Part shown: piece after piece, positions 20,650-31,842 of the stretch
Position numbering within the stretch: the stretch's first letter is position 1
Layout: every line of letters starts with the position of its first letter
DNA from: Hippopus hippopus
Taxonomy: Eukaryota > Mollusca > Bivalvia > Cardiida > Cardiidae
Direction: 5' to 3'
Length of the DNA stretch: 64,000 nt
NCBI GenBank assembly: GCA_946811185.2
Contig: OX328096.1
Location: 48,994,252-49,058,251 of the forward strand
Program-made: the position numbers and the translations under genes
Notes under the pieces: model-generated
The model's database searches: none
What the model was told of the DNA's origin: nothing
What the model saw: only the letters and a program-made list of their open reading frames with translations

Positions 20650-20755
20650 TGAACAGTGTAGATCAATGATCAGACTGCGTATTTTGCGCAGTCTGATCTT
20701 GATCTACACTGACCGCAAAGGCTACCATAGTTGTGAGAGGCTTTTTAAGGGTTAA
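20650..20755. repeat. Family B palindromic element
   Basis: AGTGTAGATCAATGATCAGA faces TCTGATCTTGATCTACACTG around a GCGTATTTTGCGC centre. It ends AAGGGTTAA. Confidence 0.78.
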
Positions 20756-20989
20756 GACAATTAGTTGAGGTGAATTGTCAAGTGTTTTGGACTTAATCAT
20801 GTCCGCATTGTCTAGAGCAAAATTGTGACGCAACAAATAATTCAATTACTCATTTAGGGGAGTTTTTTTCTTTTTTTCAAAGAAAGTTGTTATTTGTCAT
20901 ATCGATGTTGTGACGTATTGTAATTAAAACTAAGAAATACCTTGTAATAAAAAGACAGATAGCATTACATAGGCCTATATAGGGACACG

Positions 20990-21125
20990 CAGAATGAACC
21001 GGTTCACATTTTTTACTAATTACAAATTAGGATTTATTCATTTGATTATATTAGTGCCACAAATGAGGTCAAAAGCCTTGGGATTCAGCCATGCCGAAAA
21101 ACACTGTGTGAGACAGACACACATT
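20990..21125 (+). repeat. Family F repeat
   Basis: It shares TACAAATTAGGATTTATTCA and CATTCAGCCATGCCGAAAAA-type phrases with 5740 and 28230. The open frame is incidental. Confidence 0.55.
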
Positions 21126-21293
21126 TTTATCATTTCTTCAGATGATCATACTGTTAATTGGTCTACACCGTTAGAGAGCCAAGTAAAACTAAGATTGGTA
21201 TTTAATTTGCAGTCTGATTGTGGATTTACACTGTACAATATTCTGAGATTTATTATGACAAAGACAGTCTTGAATTTGCAGAATCAAGATTGT

Positions 21294-21725
21294 TAAACTC
21301 TTTACTAAATGACAAATGTTCTACTTGTTCAATATGAAAGTACTCAGAGACACATAAATTTCCTCTTCACCATACAATCCCAAATTCTAAATGACCATGA
21401 TAAAGAAAGCTTTTGAAAACTTCATGGAAAAAGGAGAAAATGCTGATAACCAGCATTTTCTCCTTTTACCAGAATGTTTTCTACCCGATCAGAGGCCGAA
21501 TTCATTATTTGAGCCACAATTGATTGTCGTCGGCAAATGCTTTCAATTTGGTCTAGTCCAAAATTTTGTTGTTTGGTAAAGATTTTAATGTTGCCTCGGT
21601 CATAGGCGTTGTCTTTTCAAGAGTATAACACATTGTGCGAATATGGTTCTTTCCCACACTGCTTCTACACCACATGCCTTCTTTTTTAGAGTCAATATAA
21701 CTCTGGATTGCTATGTAAAGGGTTT
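21294..21725 (-). repeat. Family A element split by another family A element
   Basis: The left part 21294-21360 (TTAAACTCTTTACTAAATGA) and right part 21589-21725 (TGTTGCCTCGG..., ending AAAGGGTTTA) belong to one minus-oriented copy. The insert lies at the site that reads AAATTAAATGTGGCTC in intact copies. Confidence 0.75.
21361..21588 (+). repeat. Family A foldback element nested in a family A element
   Basis: The core GAAAATGCTGATAACCAGCA and end TGTTTGGTAAAGATTTTAA mark a full copy. Its right TTAA joins the interrupted outer copy. Confidence 0.82.
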
Positions 21726-21985
21726 ACTGACTGATGTCTCTGTTTCATTTACTTGCCCATCCAAAGATTAAAACTTTATATGGAGTATAGAAGAAATTAT
21801 AATATTACCTGTAATATCCATATAAGGAAATGTAGTTGAATTCACATTACAAAAGTATGTTTCATCAAATACTTTTATCCTTATTTATCAGCATTTGTCT
21901 GTGATCTTTAACTCCGATTAAATTTCACATTCATTTTCTCTGAAATCACGTCACGAAGCACCCACCATTTTCTAAGCATTTCCTC

Positions 21986-22220
21986 GGTTGATTGACTGAT
22001 TGAATGGTGTTTTACGCTGCTTTCAACATTATTTCATTCATATCTCAGCAACAGCTCACATATTCATGTTTTCCTGGGTTCCATCAGTACTAGGATGGGG
22101 CTCTGAAGTGTCTTGCCCAAAGACAATCCTATGAAAAACTCAGTGGATCCAGTGAGGCTCAAACATGGGACCTCCAGGTCACAGGTCCTACACTTTACCA
22201 CTGAGCCACACAGGACCCCT
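21986..22220 (-). mobile_element. tRNA-derived SINE
   Basis: On the minus strand the head reads GTCCTGTGTGGCTCAGTGG, followed by a B-box-like GTTTGAGCCTCACTGG. The plus-strand tail end is GATTGACTGATTGAATGGTG. Confidence 0.65.
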
Positions 22221-22284
22221 AGCATTTCTTTGGACCTATCAAAAAGTACAAGAGACAAAAAGGTGAAACTCTTGATTTTGTTTC

Positions 22285-22515
22285 TGTGAATGATGTTTTA
22301 TGCCCCTTGTCGCAGTATTGCAGTCATATCATGGTGAGAGCTCACTTATTCGTATCATTCCTTGCTTTCAATCATACTAGGCCAGGACTCCTCAGTGCCT
22401 CCTTACCCATGGTCAATGGGCACTGCCACATGACCAGTTGAGTTAGTGAAATAGAACCAGGATTTATTTATTACAAGTCAAACACATTCACCACTCAGCC
22501 ACTTAGGACTGCTGA
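22285..22515 (-). mobile_element. SINE relative, diverged
   Basis: It shares TCATATC..GTGAGAGCTCAC, ATACTAGGCCAGGACTCC and a CACTCAGCCACTTAGGAC head with 21986-22220. Confidence 0.5.
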
Positions 22516-22534
22516 CAGTTCAAAAAACATTGTT

Positions 22535-22755
22535 GCAGGTGAAATATTCCTTATAGTGATTTAGAAAACCAGAATATTTGGGTCATTTCCCCTTGCATTT
22601 CTGTAACTTTCCTTGTATAAAGTTTCAGGGTCCTAGGTCAAACAAATTTTGAGTTAGAGCATGGCAACGAAAAAGTCTACATACGGACAGATTGATGGAC
22701 AGACAGACAGACAGACATGGTGAAACCAGTAAATCCTCCTCTACTTCGTTGATGG
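22535..22755 (+). mobile_element. 3' end of a minisatellite-bearing Helitron-like element
   Basis: A body phrase (GGGTCCTAGGTCAAAC, GAGTTAGAGCATGGCAACG) leads to a (GACA)n run and then CCTCTACTTCGTTGATGGGG, the layout seen at the ends of these elements. Confidence 0.4.
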
Positions 22756-23139
22756 GGGGTAAAGCAATTACTACTAAGATCTCTAAACAGGCCCTTATGC
22801 TACTTTTACTACTTTTTTACAATATGTAGTAGTGGCAGCATCAGTATTTCTTGTACATGATAATTCTATAACATGTGGTAGCCTCAATGCAGGGTTGAAA
22901 AAGAAATACATTATTTCAGTTATCATTATTCTTCCATCCATAAACTTATCAAATAGCATAAAATCTCATCACAACACAAGTGCACCTGTGGTTATTTCAA
23001 ACTACTCTTCAGAGCCCTGCTCAGTTATATAGTAGCTTTTGTAGACAGTGTAGTTCAAGATCATACTGCACAAATTGTATAAGCCATACCCCATGAACAC
23101 AAGGTTTAATGCATCTAAAAAGAGTATTGATGGTGGGGT
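22756..23139. other. Unassigned intergenic DNA
   Basis: GTGTAGTTCAAGATCATACT near 23050 is a weak family B trace. Confidence 0.3.
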
Positions 23140-23357
23140 CCATGGTTGTGAGGTAGAGCATCGGCCTCATAACCATAAGTTACCATCAGTTTTCTCCATG
23201 TCTAACAGTCTAACAAACAGGTCTACCTCATAATTCAGTCGACAGACAAAATGGATTTTATGGATCTATTATTATGTGATGAGTGATGACTTGCTTGGTA
23301 TAATGCATCAGAGAGATAGATTCAACCCCCTTTTTCAAGACCATGGCTCATATTGTA
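23140..23357 (+). repeat. Family C element, partial
   Basis: GGTCTACCTCATAATTCAGT, TGGATTTTATGGATC and CATGGCTCATA match the right half of family C. Confidence 0.65.
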
Positions 23358-23450
23358 ATACCATGTTGATATAGTGTTGGTAAATAATATTTCATAAAGT
23401 ACCAGTTTATAAGTTTTGTGTAGTGCAGCATATTGGTCTGAATGCTTATT

Positions 23451-23659
23451 TTAACCGACACAATCCTGAGTTTCAATGACCCTAAAAAGAGGGCTTTTGG
23501 AAACATTTTAAAAAAATAATCAGCGTTTTCTTCTTTTCCCACAATGTTTTCTGCCCTATCAAAGACAGAAATCACCAGTTGAGCCAACTTCAACTTGTTG
23601 TATGCAAATGCTTTGAATTTGGTCTTGTCCAAAAGTTTGTTGTTTGGTAAAGAGTTCAA
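23451..23659 (+). repeat. Family A foldback element
   Basis: The left arm is AATCCTGAGTTTCAATGACC. The hairpin is partly deleted (AAAAAATAATCAGCG) and the end is TGTTTGGTAAAGAGTT. Confidence 0.78.
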
Positions 23660-24139
23660 TATTGACTGTATTTTTTCAGGATTAAAAAGAGTGATAAATA
23701 TTGGGAATATTTCCTGCAATCACTTGTTAGTCTAACTGACAGGGAAAAGATAAGAGGAAAAAATTTTGGGTTTAAGAATGATGTCCCTCTAGCCCTTTAC
23801 TAAGACCAGTGGCACTTGTCACAACTTAGCCAGTTCTGTAACTACATTTAACCTTGTTTATATCAAGGAGGTTTTGGTTTTGAAACACTGTTAGTCACAT
23901 TTTCTTAAACAGGGCAGAGCACATGGAAATCCATAATCAATGACACCAACGACCACAATGAAACTATTAACATCTATCAATATGATGTTGAAAACTGCCA
24001 ACAGAATTGATAGCCATGTTAAAAAACGAATTTTCAGACTGTTTGTCAACAGGAATGTATTTAGAAAAAATTTTCTGAAGAAAATTGTGACTTGTATGGG
24101 TTTTTTTTGAAGTGGAGCCTTACGGTTTTAACAAAAGTA
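23660..24139. other. Unassigned intergenic DNA
   Basis: No coding sequence or named repeat was found. Confidence 0.3.
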
Positions 24140-24345
24140 AGCAAGGGCATAGTGCCCATTATTCACAATACGAACATGCATATAAAAAAAGTGTGGCGAC
24201 CAAAGTTGTAACTCACAATATTATAATTATACATGTGTTGATTTTTCTCTAGGTCTGTGTGCCTTTTCAAACTAAATAGATGGGTTAAATTGATGCACTG
24301 ATGACTAGGGAATACTTCTATGCTTTACAATAAATGGTGATGTTT
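24140..24345 (+). repeat. Family G repeat
   Basis: Second copy of the sequence at 19400-19625, with matching order of phrases and about the same length. Confidence 0.65.
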
Positions 24346-24474
24346 CAGCTTCCTCCCCCATCGGCGCTTCGTGCCTCACTGTGCATATGAATTTTCTCAA
24401 CCTCTTTGAACAGTTGCAGGATTGGACTCAGCTTCTACCACTTTCTAAATCCTTATGTCACAGGATGAGTTGAA

Positions 24475-25171
24475 TGTAATGTGTCGTCGTGTTGTTGTGT
24501 TTGTATTTGTCAGATATCACATTCATATGTCATTTTTTTCAATGCTATTTCGCCTTCCAGGGCCTCATTCTTGCACTATGTAAATAAGGGCCTCACTTTT
24601 TTTTGTTTTATGCACGAGTTCCCCGTGCTTGTTTTGCACAATGTCATGTTCCTGCTCTGCTGACGTACTACCACGCAGTCATTATTGAACCTTTGGTTTG
24701 ACAGGTTGTCTGACTTGTGCGCTTTCGCACAATAGAATAGTTTGCTTAATGAGTCAGGTCGTCTGCATTTCAGGTATGTGTAACTTTCATTTCACATTTC
24801 TATTCATTACTCATTTCACCTTACTTTCATGCATTGAGCATTAAAGGTACGTCTGCCTGTTGGCCAGGTTGTCTGTCTTAGCCTGTCCTAGCCATTGTAA
24901 ATTATGTCAGAGTTCTGTCGAATTACTAAGTCTGTCTGTTAGTCCGTCTGTCTATCCTAAATTACTGTTTTTGTACATGTCACTATTTGTTTAAATGTTA
25001 CATTTATGTTAATAAATGGCAGTCGTAATTAAACCTTTGGTTTGACAGGTTGTTTGACTCGTGCGTTTTCGCACAATAAAACAGTTTGCGTAATGAGCCG
25101 GGTCGTCTGCATTTCAGATGCCCAAACATTAGCCCAGAACGAGAACCCTAGAGCAATATAAACTCGTTACA
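24475..25171 (+). mobile_element. LTR-like segment of a retrotransposon
   Basis: The right end reads GTTACA and is followed at once by TTGGTGGCCAGTGTGGGG, placed like a tRNA primer-binding site. An AATAAA lies at 25012-25017. A block of about 85 bp starting CCTTTGGTTTGACAGG occurs at 24690 and again at 25034. The left boundary is a guess. No gag or pol was recognised to the right. Confidence 0.4.
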
Positions 25172-25600
25172 TTGGTGGCCAGTGTGGGGGTTCTCGGGCC
25201 GGTGAGAGACTTGGCAGCTGTTGGCCAATTTCCAAAAGTGGACATCCCTCCCACTGGTGGTGACCTATCTCAACCTTACTATCGCCAACATTCGGGACTC
25301 TACGGGGAAAAGTGACTTGACTTCGCATGCCGGAACCTCACAACAACATTTCTTTGCCATCCGTAAGTTCACGAACCAACCTCAGACAATGCCCGACTAT
25401 CACTGAACGTTTGGAAACCGTGCAGAAGATCTGAGCTGAATCCATACTGTGTGGATACCGGATATGACATTCAAACACTGAGCGTATTTATTTCTTTTTT
25501 ATTTGCAACTATTGTTATTCAAGTCTGCCCTTGGACTTTAATTGGGCATTCCTTATCACTTCAAATTGAAAAATTGAACTTTTCCGTGACTTCAACTCTT
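25172..25600 (+). mobile_element. Leader-like sequence after the LTR, no recognisable gag
   Basis: It begins with the primer-site-like sequence. A 61-codon frame (25221-25406) has no recognisable domain. Confidence 0.3.
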
Positions 25601-26076
25601 TGTTTACGCTAGACCAAGCATGCATTTTTGTGCACAAAAAGACTGAGAAAACTTACAGAACCCGTTAGCCTCTGATTATGTATTGTGTACAGTGTGAATA
25701 GACTTCTACATGATTGCAAATTGGAAAGATTGATGTATATGAAAAATGTCCTGTGATGTTTGTGGTCATGTTCAGTTATAGTCGTCTGCTGTGTATTGAC
25801 AGAATTCATTAGAAGCTACAATAACTGGATAATTTTTTTGAATTTGTCAAATGTATTTCTTGAGGCTTCACAACTTAAGCTGCCTTTGCAGCACATGTAG
25901 ATTAAGATAAGACTGCACAGAATGGGCTGTCTGATCTTTAATCTAAATACTGTCTGCTCTGCTAGACAAAAGAAACTGTCATATTTTTAAAACTTATCAG
26001 GGTTCTTAATTTCTGAAACTGAAAATGTGTCTTGGGTTTATTTGGAGCACAAAAAGTTAAGACTGTATCTCTCCTT
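25601..26076. other. Intergenic DNA with a family B fragment
   Basis: GCACATGTAGATTAAGATAA and GTCTGATCTTTAATCTAAAT (25895-25970) are a diverged family B hairpin. Confidence 0.4.
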
Positions 26077-26306
26077 TGAACCCTTTACAACAAATTCCAG
26101 ACTTTTAACGACCCTGAAAGACAAGGCTTTCAAAAACATTGTGGGGAAAAGAAGAACATGTTGGTCACCAGTATTTTCTCCTTTATTCACAATGTTTTCT
26201 ATCCTACAACAGACAGAAATTATAATTTTGTCAACATCTGATTTGTTGTTTGCAAATGCTTTGACTTTGGTCCATTCCCAAGTTTTGTTGTTTAGCAAAG
26301 AGTTAA
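26077..26306 (+). repeat. Family A foldback element
   Basis: The left arm contains AACGACCCTGAAAGACAAGG and the end is TTGTTTAGCAAAGAGTTAA. The hairpin is mutated at its centre. Confidence 0.82.
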
Positions 26307-26357
26307 AATGGATTGTAACTCAGTAAAAATCTGAAAAAAAAAAAGATAACTGTTCTT

Positions 26358-26588
26358 TTCAAACCTTTACCGAACAGTCATATGCTTTATTGATTCCAAA
26401 GAATAGGTTTTTAAAAGTATTTTAGGAAAAGAAGAAAAAGCTGGTTACAAGTACTTTCTGCTTTTCCAACAATCTTTTCCAGTCCCTTTCAGAGACTTAT
26501 CCCATGAATTGAGCTACACTTAATTTGTTGTCTGCAAGTGCTTTCAGTTTGGCCAAATCAAGAATTCTATCATCTAGGAAAGGGTTGA
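26358..26588 (+). repeat. Family A foldback element, diverged
   Basis: The core AAAAAGCTGGTTACAAGTAC and end ATCTAGGAAAGGGTTGA are present. Confidence 0.72.
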
Positions 26589-26844
26589 TTAGTCCAGCCC
26601 AACAGCTCAGAGTTTGTAAAATTGGGGATTGAAGGTCGAAAGTTACAGCTCATCCAAGATTTTTTCTGACAAAAGATGAAAGTAGCTGATGTGGTTTTTT
26701 CTTCTCTCATCCCTTAACATCATTCAAACTTGTCTATGTGGGAAAGCAATCAGTAGGTAAGAAAGAATATTGTGTTTGGTTGGAGTACAGAAACTCCAGG
26801 AATGCTCAGGTTACGTTCAAAGTTTGCTGTTATAATCTTAGTCC

Positions 26845-27027
26845 GTATTCACTGACAATTCTTAGTTTCATTTTTAGACTTATTCAATATTCAGAATGCA
26901 GCACAACTTCTGATTGGTTAAACCAAATGGTTTTGCTAATCAGAAATTGTGTCACTTTCAAATTTAGAAAATTCTTGAGAATATAACTAGGAATGTTTTT
27001 AGGAATGGTTGGTGAATACAGACCTTG
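26845..27027. repeat. Family E palindromic element
   Basis: The ends are GTCCGTATTCACTGAC and GTTGGTGAATACAGACC. The centre includes CTTCTGATTGGTTAAACC and AATCAGAAATTGTG. Confidence 0.75.
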
Positions 27028-27221
27028 AGGTACTTTAAAAATACATTGAACCACAAATCTTCCTCCTAAAAAAGCCACCGTACATCAATACAATACTACA
27101 ATTTCTTTGAAGAGATATTTGAACAACCAATAAAATTAGCCACAGAAGTATCGCTTGTATTATTCTAAAAATGGAAGCTTTACATTGGCTCTCAACCACA
27201 AGTAAATGATTCTTCCTTGTG

Positions 27222-27450
27222 TTGATCCTTTATCATACTATCCCAAGTTTTAATGACCTTGAGGAAGGAATGTTTTGAAAACACTGCAGGAAAAGGACAA
27301 AATGCTTATAACCAGCATGTTCTCTTTTTCACTCAATGATTTCTACCCTGTGAAAGATTTCTACCATTTGATCCACATTTTATAATTTCATCTGTATAAA
27401 TACATTAGATTTGGAAAAGTCCAAAGGTTTGTTGTTAAGTAACAAGTTAA
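27222..27450 (+). repeat. Family A foldback element, diverged
   Basis: AATGACCTTGAGGAAGG and the core AAATGCTTATAACCAGCATG are recognisable. It ends GTTAAGTAACAAGTTAA. Confidence 0.72.
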
Positions 27451-27504
27451 TTGTACGGAAACAATCCACAATTTGTGTCAATGTAACATCTCATTGTTTT
27501 ACCT

Positions 27505-27712
27505 CACAGACAGACACAAAAGTGTAGACTTCCCTTGTGTTTACAGACAACTAATTATGACTGGATTTGTCTTTGAAAGGATAAAAACTACAAATTTGTA
27601 GGAAAAGAGAGAAGTGCTAGTTACATGTATGAGTATTCTCTATGTTTCCAACAATGTTTTAAAAGTAATGCTTTCTCCATGCCACAGAATCATGGGATTG
27701 TTAAGTAGAGGC
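27505..27712 (-). repeat. Family A foldback element, diverged
   Basis: GGATTTGTCTTTGAAAGG and AATCATGGGATTGTTAAG mark the arms. Confidence 0.6.
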
Positions 27713-27779
27713 TAAGTACATATTCAAAGCAAACTTATCCTTAAACAGCACCAAGTAAAACTCCACTAAGTCTTGCTTT

Positions 27780-27850
27780 GGTTGACTGTTCAGATCAAGA
27801 TTAGTCTGACCCACAAACTAGTTTTATCATGGAAATACAGGACTACACTA
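27780..27850. repeat. Family B fragment
   Basis: TGTTCAGATCAAGATTAGTCTG begins a decayed family B hairpin. Confidence 0.45.
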
Positions 27851-27870
27851 TCTAAGATTTCAGTAAACTA

Positions 27871-28027
27871 TTCAACCCTTCACCAAACAATCTCCCCGAG
27901 AATGACAGCTGTTGAAAACAATGTGTGAGAATGAGTAGGTGCTGGTAACCATTTGTTTTGTCCTTTTCTACATGTCGTCTGCAAATGCTTTCAATCTTTA
28001 AAAGATTTTGTTTTTGGTAAAGTTTTA
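27871..28027 (+). repeat. Family A element with most of the right arm deleted
   Basis: TTCAACCCTTCACCAAACAA leads to a partial hairpin that joins GTCGTCTGCAAATGC directly. It ends TTTTTGGTAAAGTTTTAA. Confidence 0.7.
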
Positions 28028-28229
28028 AAGAAAAGGTTCAGATTAGGCATATACCATGGTTAGTGGGCAAGGTATGCTTCAGAGTGCCTCACAGATACTT
28101 GTGAAACCACACACGCCTGGTTTGTTACATGCTTCAACCTGATATATAAGATTAAAGTGGGTGATGTTGGGTCAAACAAGAAATGTCATTAAAGAGGTAG
28201 ACAGCCTAAATTTGCCAGCAAATAGGCAG
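28028..28229. other. Unassigned DNA
   Basis: No feature recognised. Confidence 0.3.
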
Positions 28230-28390
28230 GGACCCTTAGAATAAACATGCCTACTTTTTTTACCAATCACAAATTTCTATTTATTCATTTGTAATCAGTA
28301 CCAAACAGTAGGTCACAAGCTAGCACATTCAGCTACGCTGAAAAACTCTGGTAGCTTGTGAGCGTGTACAACTTTCTATAGAAATAATAA
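28230..28390 (+). repeat. Family F repeat
   Basis: AGAATAAACATGCCTAC, CAATCACAAATTTCTATTTA and CATTCAGCTACGCTGAAAAA recur at 5740 and 20990. Confidence 0.6.
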
Positions 28391-28568
28391 CTGACATACC
28401 TTTGAAAGTAGCACATTTCAGACAAATTCACTAAGCTGAAATCATCTATCAATTTTTGGGTTTCTTCCTTTTTCAGACCATATCATCATTGCAGTCCTGA
28501 TCAAAATGTCCCAGTTCTTCCTTATGTCAATTGTATGGAAAGTCACAGTTTATGTCAACTTATAATTG

Positions 28569-29017
28569 TTTTACCTCTTTACCTAGCAATCATAACTTTT
28601 AACAACCCTTAGAAAGAAAGCTTTAGAAAAAAAATCTGTGAAAAGAAGAAAATGCTGGTAACCAGCATTTCTTCCTTTTTACCACTGTTTTCTATTATTC
28701 CAGATGCAGTTTCCATTTATTGTGCCACCTTTAAATCTTTACCAAACACAAAATCTTAGACTGAACCAAATTGAAAGCAGTTGTTGATGACAATCTAATT
28801 GTAGCTCATATGATTATTTCTGTCTTTGATAGGGTAAAAATCACTGTTGGAAAAGCAGAAAAAGCTAGTAACCAGCATTTTCTCCTTTAATGTTTCCATT
28901 AAACTTCTTTCTCTAGGTCGATAAAACTTGGAATTGCATGGTAAAAGGTTAATTTATTGTCTGCAAGTGCCCCCAATTTCAACAGGTCAAAAATTCTGTT
29001 GTGTGGTAAAGAGCTAA
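28569..29017 (+). repeat. Family A element split by another family A element
   Basis: The left part 28569-28730 has CTGGTAACCAGCATTTC. The right part 28953-29017 (TTTATTGTCTGCAAGTG, ending GTGTGGTAAAGAGCTAA) resumes exactly where the outer copy stopped. Confidence 0.85.
28731..28952 (-). repeat. Family A foldback element nested in a family A element
   Basis: Flanked by TTAA on both sides (28731-28734, 28949-28952). It occupies the TTAA of the outer copy's right arm. The second half of the hairpin is shortened. Confidence 0.85.
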
Positions 29018-29129
29018 GTTCTCACTTTTTACCTGAAAAACATTGTGGGAAGTGTAGAAAATGCTGGTCTTCCTCAAGACAGGTTGTTTGCAGGAGGTAA
29101 TAAACTCCAGGTCTGCTTTAGATAAGTTA

Positions 29130-29318
29130 TTTCTTAACTCTTTACCACATGGCAATATTTTAAACTTGTCCTAATTGAAAGCATTTTACAGATGACAAAC
29201 AGATTGCTTAAGTAATTGGATTTATTTTCTGAAAGGCTAGCAGCTGGTTACCAGTATTTTCTCCTTTTCTCACACTGTTTTCAAAAGTCCAATTTTCCAG
29301 GTTTGTCTAGGTTAAAGG
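29130..29318 (-). repeat. Family A element, hairpin partly deleted
   Basis: TTAACTCTTTACCACATGGC begins it. The first hairpin arm is lost before AGCTGGTTACCAGTATTTTC. Confidence 0.75.
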
Positions 29319-29429
29319 GAGCTACTCAGATTTATATAAACAAACAAAGCTTCAAAATTATTTTATCACGAAATAAAGTAAGGCAATAGCTGACAAACCA
29401 TTGAACAAATACGAAAGATCAACATGAGA

Positions 29430-30530
29430 AACAAGAGCTTCGCAGAACGGCGCATATACGCCCGAAGGGGTTTGTCAGTGAAATGGGTTAAAGTGAAGGA
29501 TGTACTATGAAAGAACAAGACACTGGACAGTTAGGGATCACATATGAGACCATGGAGTTTTTTGTTCTTCTGCACTGCACTTCTCCTCAATTTGATCTAT
29601 GCACCTGTGAAGTATCATTTTTACACCTCTAATAGTTTTTGAGTTATGCTCCTGACAAAATTTAAGTAAGAAAAAAATCGAAGGGCAATAACTCCTAAAC
29701 TATAGGGCCAAAAGCTCGAAAACACTACACTTCTCCTCAATGTCATCTATCAACCTGTGAAGTTTCAGGTTTATATCTCATGTAGTTTTCGAGTTACGCA
29801 CTAGACAAAATTTGAGTAAGAAAAAAAAATACTGTAAAAACAAAGATCAAAGTGGAATTACTCAAAATCCACACTAGGTAGAGTTATTGTTCTTGCGCAC
29901 TGTACTCCGTAATATTGCAACAAACATGCATACCAAGTTTGAAGTCGTTCTGACTTGAGATGACAAAGTTATACTCCGGACAAGCACTAAATGCTGTAAA
30001 AATGACGATCAAAGGGAAATAACTCAAAGACAGCACGAGGTAGAGTTACAATTCTTGCGCACTGCACTTCCAAATATTGCAACAAATAAGCATACCATAT
30101 TTCAAGTCATTCCTACTTAAGATGACAAAGTTATGCTCCGGACAAGCAAGAAATGCTATAAAAATGAAGATCAAAGGGGGAATAACTCAAAATTCATGCT
30201 AGGAAGAGTTATGGTTTCTTGTGCACTGCACTCCGTAATTTTTCAACAATCATGCATACCAAATTTGAAGATGTTCAGACTAGAGACGACAAAGTTATAT
30301 TCTGGACAAGCAGAAAATGCTGTAAAAATGACGATTAAAGGGAAATAACTCAAAGACAGCACGAGGTAGAGTTATGGTTCTTTCGCACTGCACTCCATAT
30401 TATTGCAACAAACACAAATGCCAAGTTTCAAGTCAATCGGACTAGAGATGACAAAGTTATGCTCCGGACAAAGAACTGGACACTGCCCGCCAGCCCACCT
30501 GCCCACACTCCTGTCCGGATGCCCGCCTGA
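29430..30530 (+). mobile_element. Minisatellite-bearing element with an about 165 bp unit
   Basis: Six diverged tandem units share GCACTGCACTCC, CAACAAACATGCATACCAAG, GACAAAGTTATGCTCCGGAC and AAAGGGAAATAACTCAAAGA. The array is followed by a GC-rich tail (CCGCCAGCCCACCTGCCC). The layout matches the Helitron-like element at 3300-5428, although the monomer differs. No terminal hairpin was seen. Confidence 0.6.
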
Positions 30531-30742
30531 CTGAATATTGACAGATAATTTACAGAAAACTACACCTACAAAATGTGGAATTACCAATGGTTCCACTCTG
30601 TTTGCTGGCATGATCCACTTTTACTCAAAGGTTACTAAACAGTTGTTCTAATTTTATGTCCTCTTTGGCTGGAATATCTCACAAAAAAGCAGACAGCAGA
30701 GGTCAAAGATTGGATTGCACATCTGGTAGATTTGGAAACTCT

Positions 30743-31005
30743 GATCTTGATTGATTGAATTAAATTGATTGATTGAATTTGTGTTTATTTAACGTTGCCA
30801 CCAGTTGCCCACATGGGCAATACCCCCCCTGAAGGCTGCTAGTTATGGTATCACAGGGGATAGTGCAAGAGAATTATAAGACGAAACCCATCGTTTAGTT
30901 ATATGTTCTTTAACATGCATGGTGTATGGCACCTTCATACAGAACCTTAGTTTAACGTCTCAACGGAAAGACTACTAGTAATTTTAGGTGGCCAGCCTCT
31001 GATCT
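30743..31005 (-). mobile_element. SINE of the same type as 42160-42476, 5' truncated
   Basis: It has the inverted (AATC)n tail (ATTGATTGATTGAATTTGTG), GTTGCCCACATGGGC, AGACGAAACCCATC, TTCTTTAACATGC and TTTAACGTCTCAACGG, all complementary to the 42160 copy. Only GGTGGCCAGCC remains of the tRNA-like head. Confidence 0.8.
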
Positions 31006-31194
31006 TGATTTACATTGTGAGATAAAGGGCTACCCTTGTCTGTGGCAATCTAATGGTGAAGGGGCCTGAATAAAACACAAGTCCAATTACCTCAGTTCAT
31101 GTTTGCCAATTTTGTAACTGAACTCAATGTCCATAATTAATCAGATGATATTGAAGATAACTGTAAACCCTTAAAACGCCTGGAGTGACTGTAG

Positions 31195-31275
31195 TTGCGT
31201 TTGTGAACAGTGTAGATTACGATTAGACAGCAAAGAATGTGCAGCCTCATCTTGAATCTAGACTGTCCAATAATT
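31195..31275. repeat. Family B fragment
   Basis: ACAGTGTAGATTACGATTAG and CATCTTGAATCTAGACTGTC face each other. Confidence 0.55.
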
Positions 31276-31411
31276 ATTATGTTTCTTTACAAGATGAAGT
31301 GGCAAAAATTCCCTTTTTCTTCTGTTTGAAAATGTCCATGTCTATTCTTGGTTCCCTAAGTGTTCAACAATGGGTTTTTTAGTTATTTTTAAGTCATAAA
31401 TAATTAACCCT

Positions 31412-31612
31412 TTAACCCTTTAGCAAACAACAAAATGTTAGACAAGTTTAAATTGAAAGCATTTGCAGACAACAAAAAACGTTGCTATGGGTGGGAAGAA
31501 AACATTGTGGGAAAAGGTAAAAATGCTGGTTACCAGCATTTTCTCCTTTTCCAGTAATTTTTTCAAAGGCTTTTTTCTCCAGGTCGTTAAAAGTCGGGAT
31601 TGTGTATAAACC
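31412..31612 (-). repeat. Family A foldback element
   Basis: TTAACCCTTTAGCAAACAAC begins it. The hairpin is well kept (AAAATGCTGGTTACCAGCAT). Confidence 0.82.
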
Positions 31613-31809
31613 TTAATTATTTATCAAATGGCAAAATTGTAGACTCATCTTTATCCAAAGCATTTGTAGACTAGTCAACTCTACCTCAAATGATGGATGT
31701 TAGCTTCCTTATGGTAGAGAACATTGTGAGTACAGGAGATAATGCTTGTAAGTAGCATTTTCTCCTTATCCAATATTGTTTTCAAAATGATTGTTCTGTA
31801 AAGGAATAA
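31613..31809 (-). repeat. Family A foldback element, diverged
   Basis: It follows the previous copy head to tail. ATTTATCAAATGGCAAAATT starts it, with core AATGCTTGTAAGTAGCATTT. Confidence 0.7.
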
Positions 31810-31842
31810 GCAATGAACAAGTCATAAATTGTTTTCGCTGAT

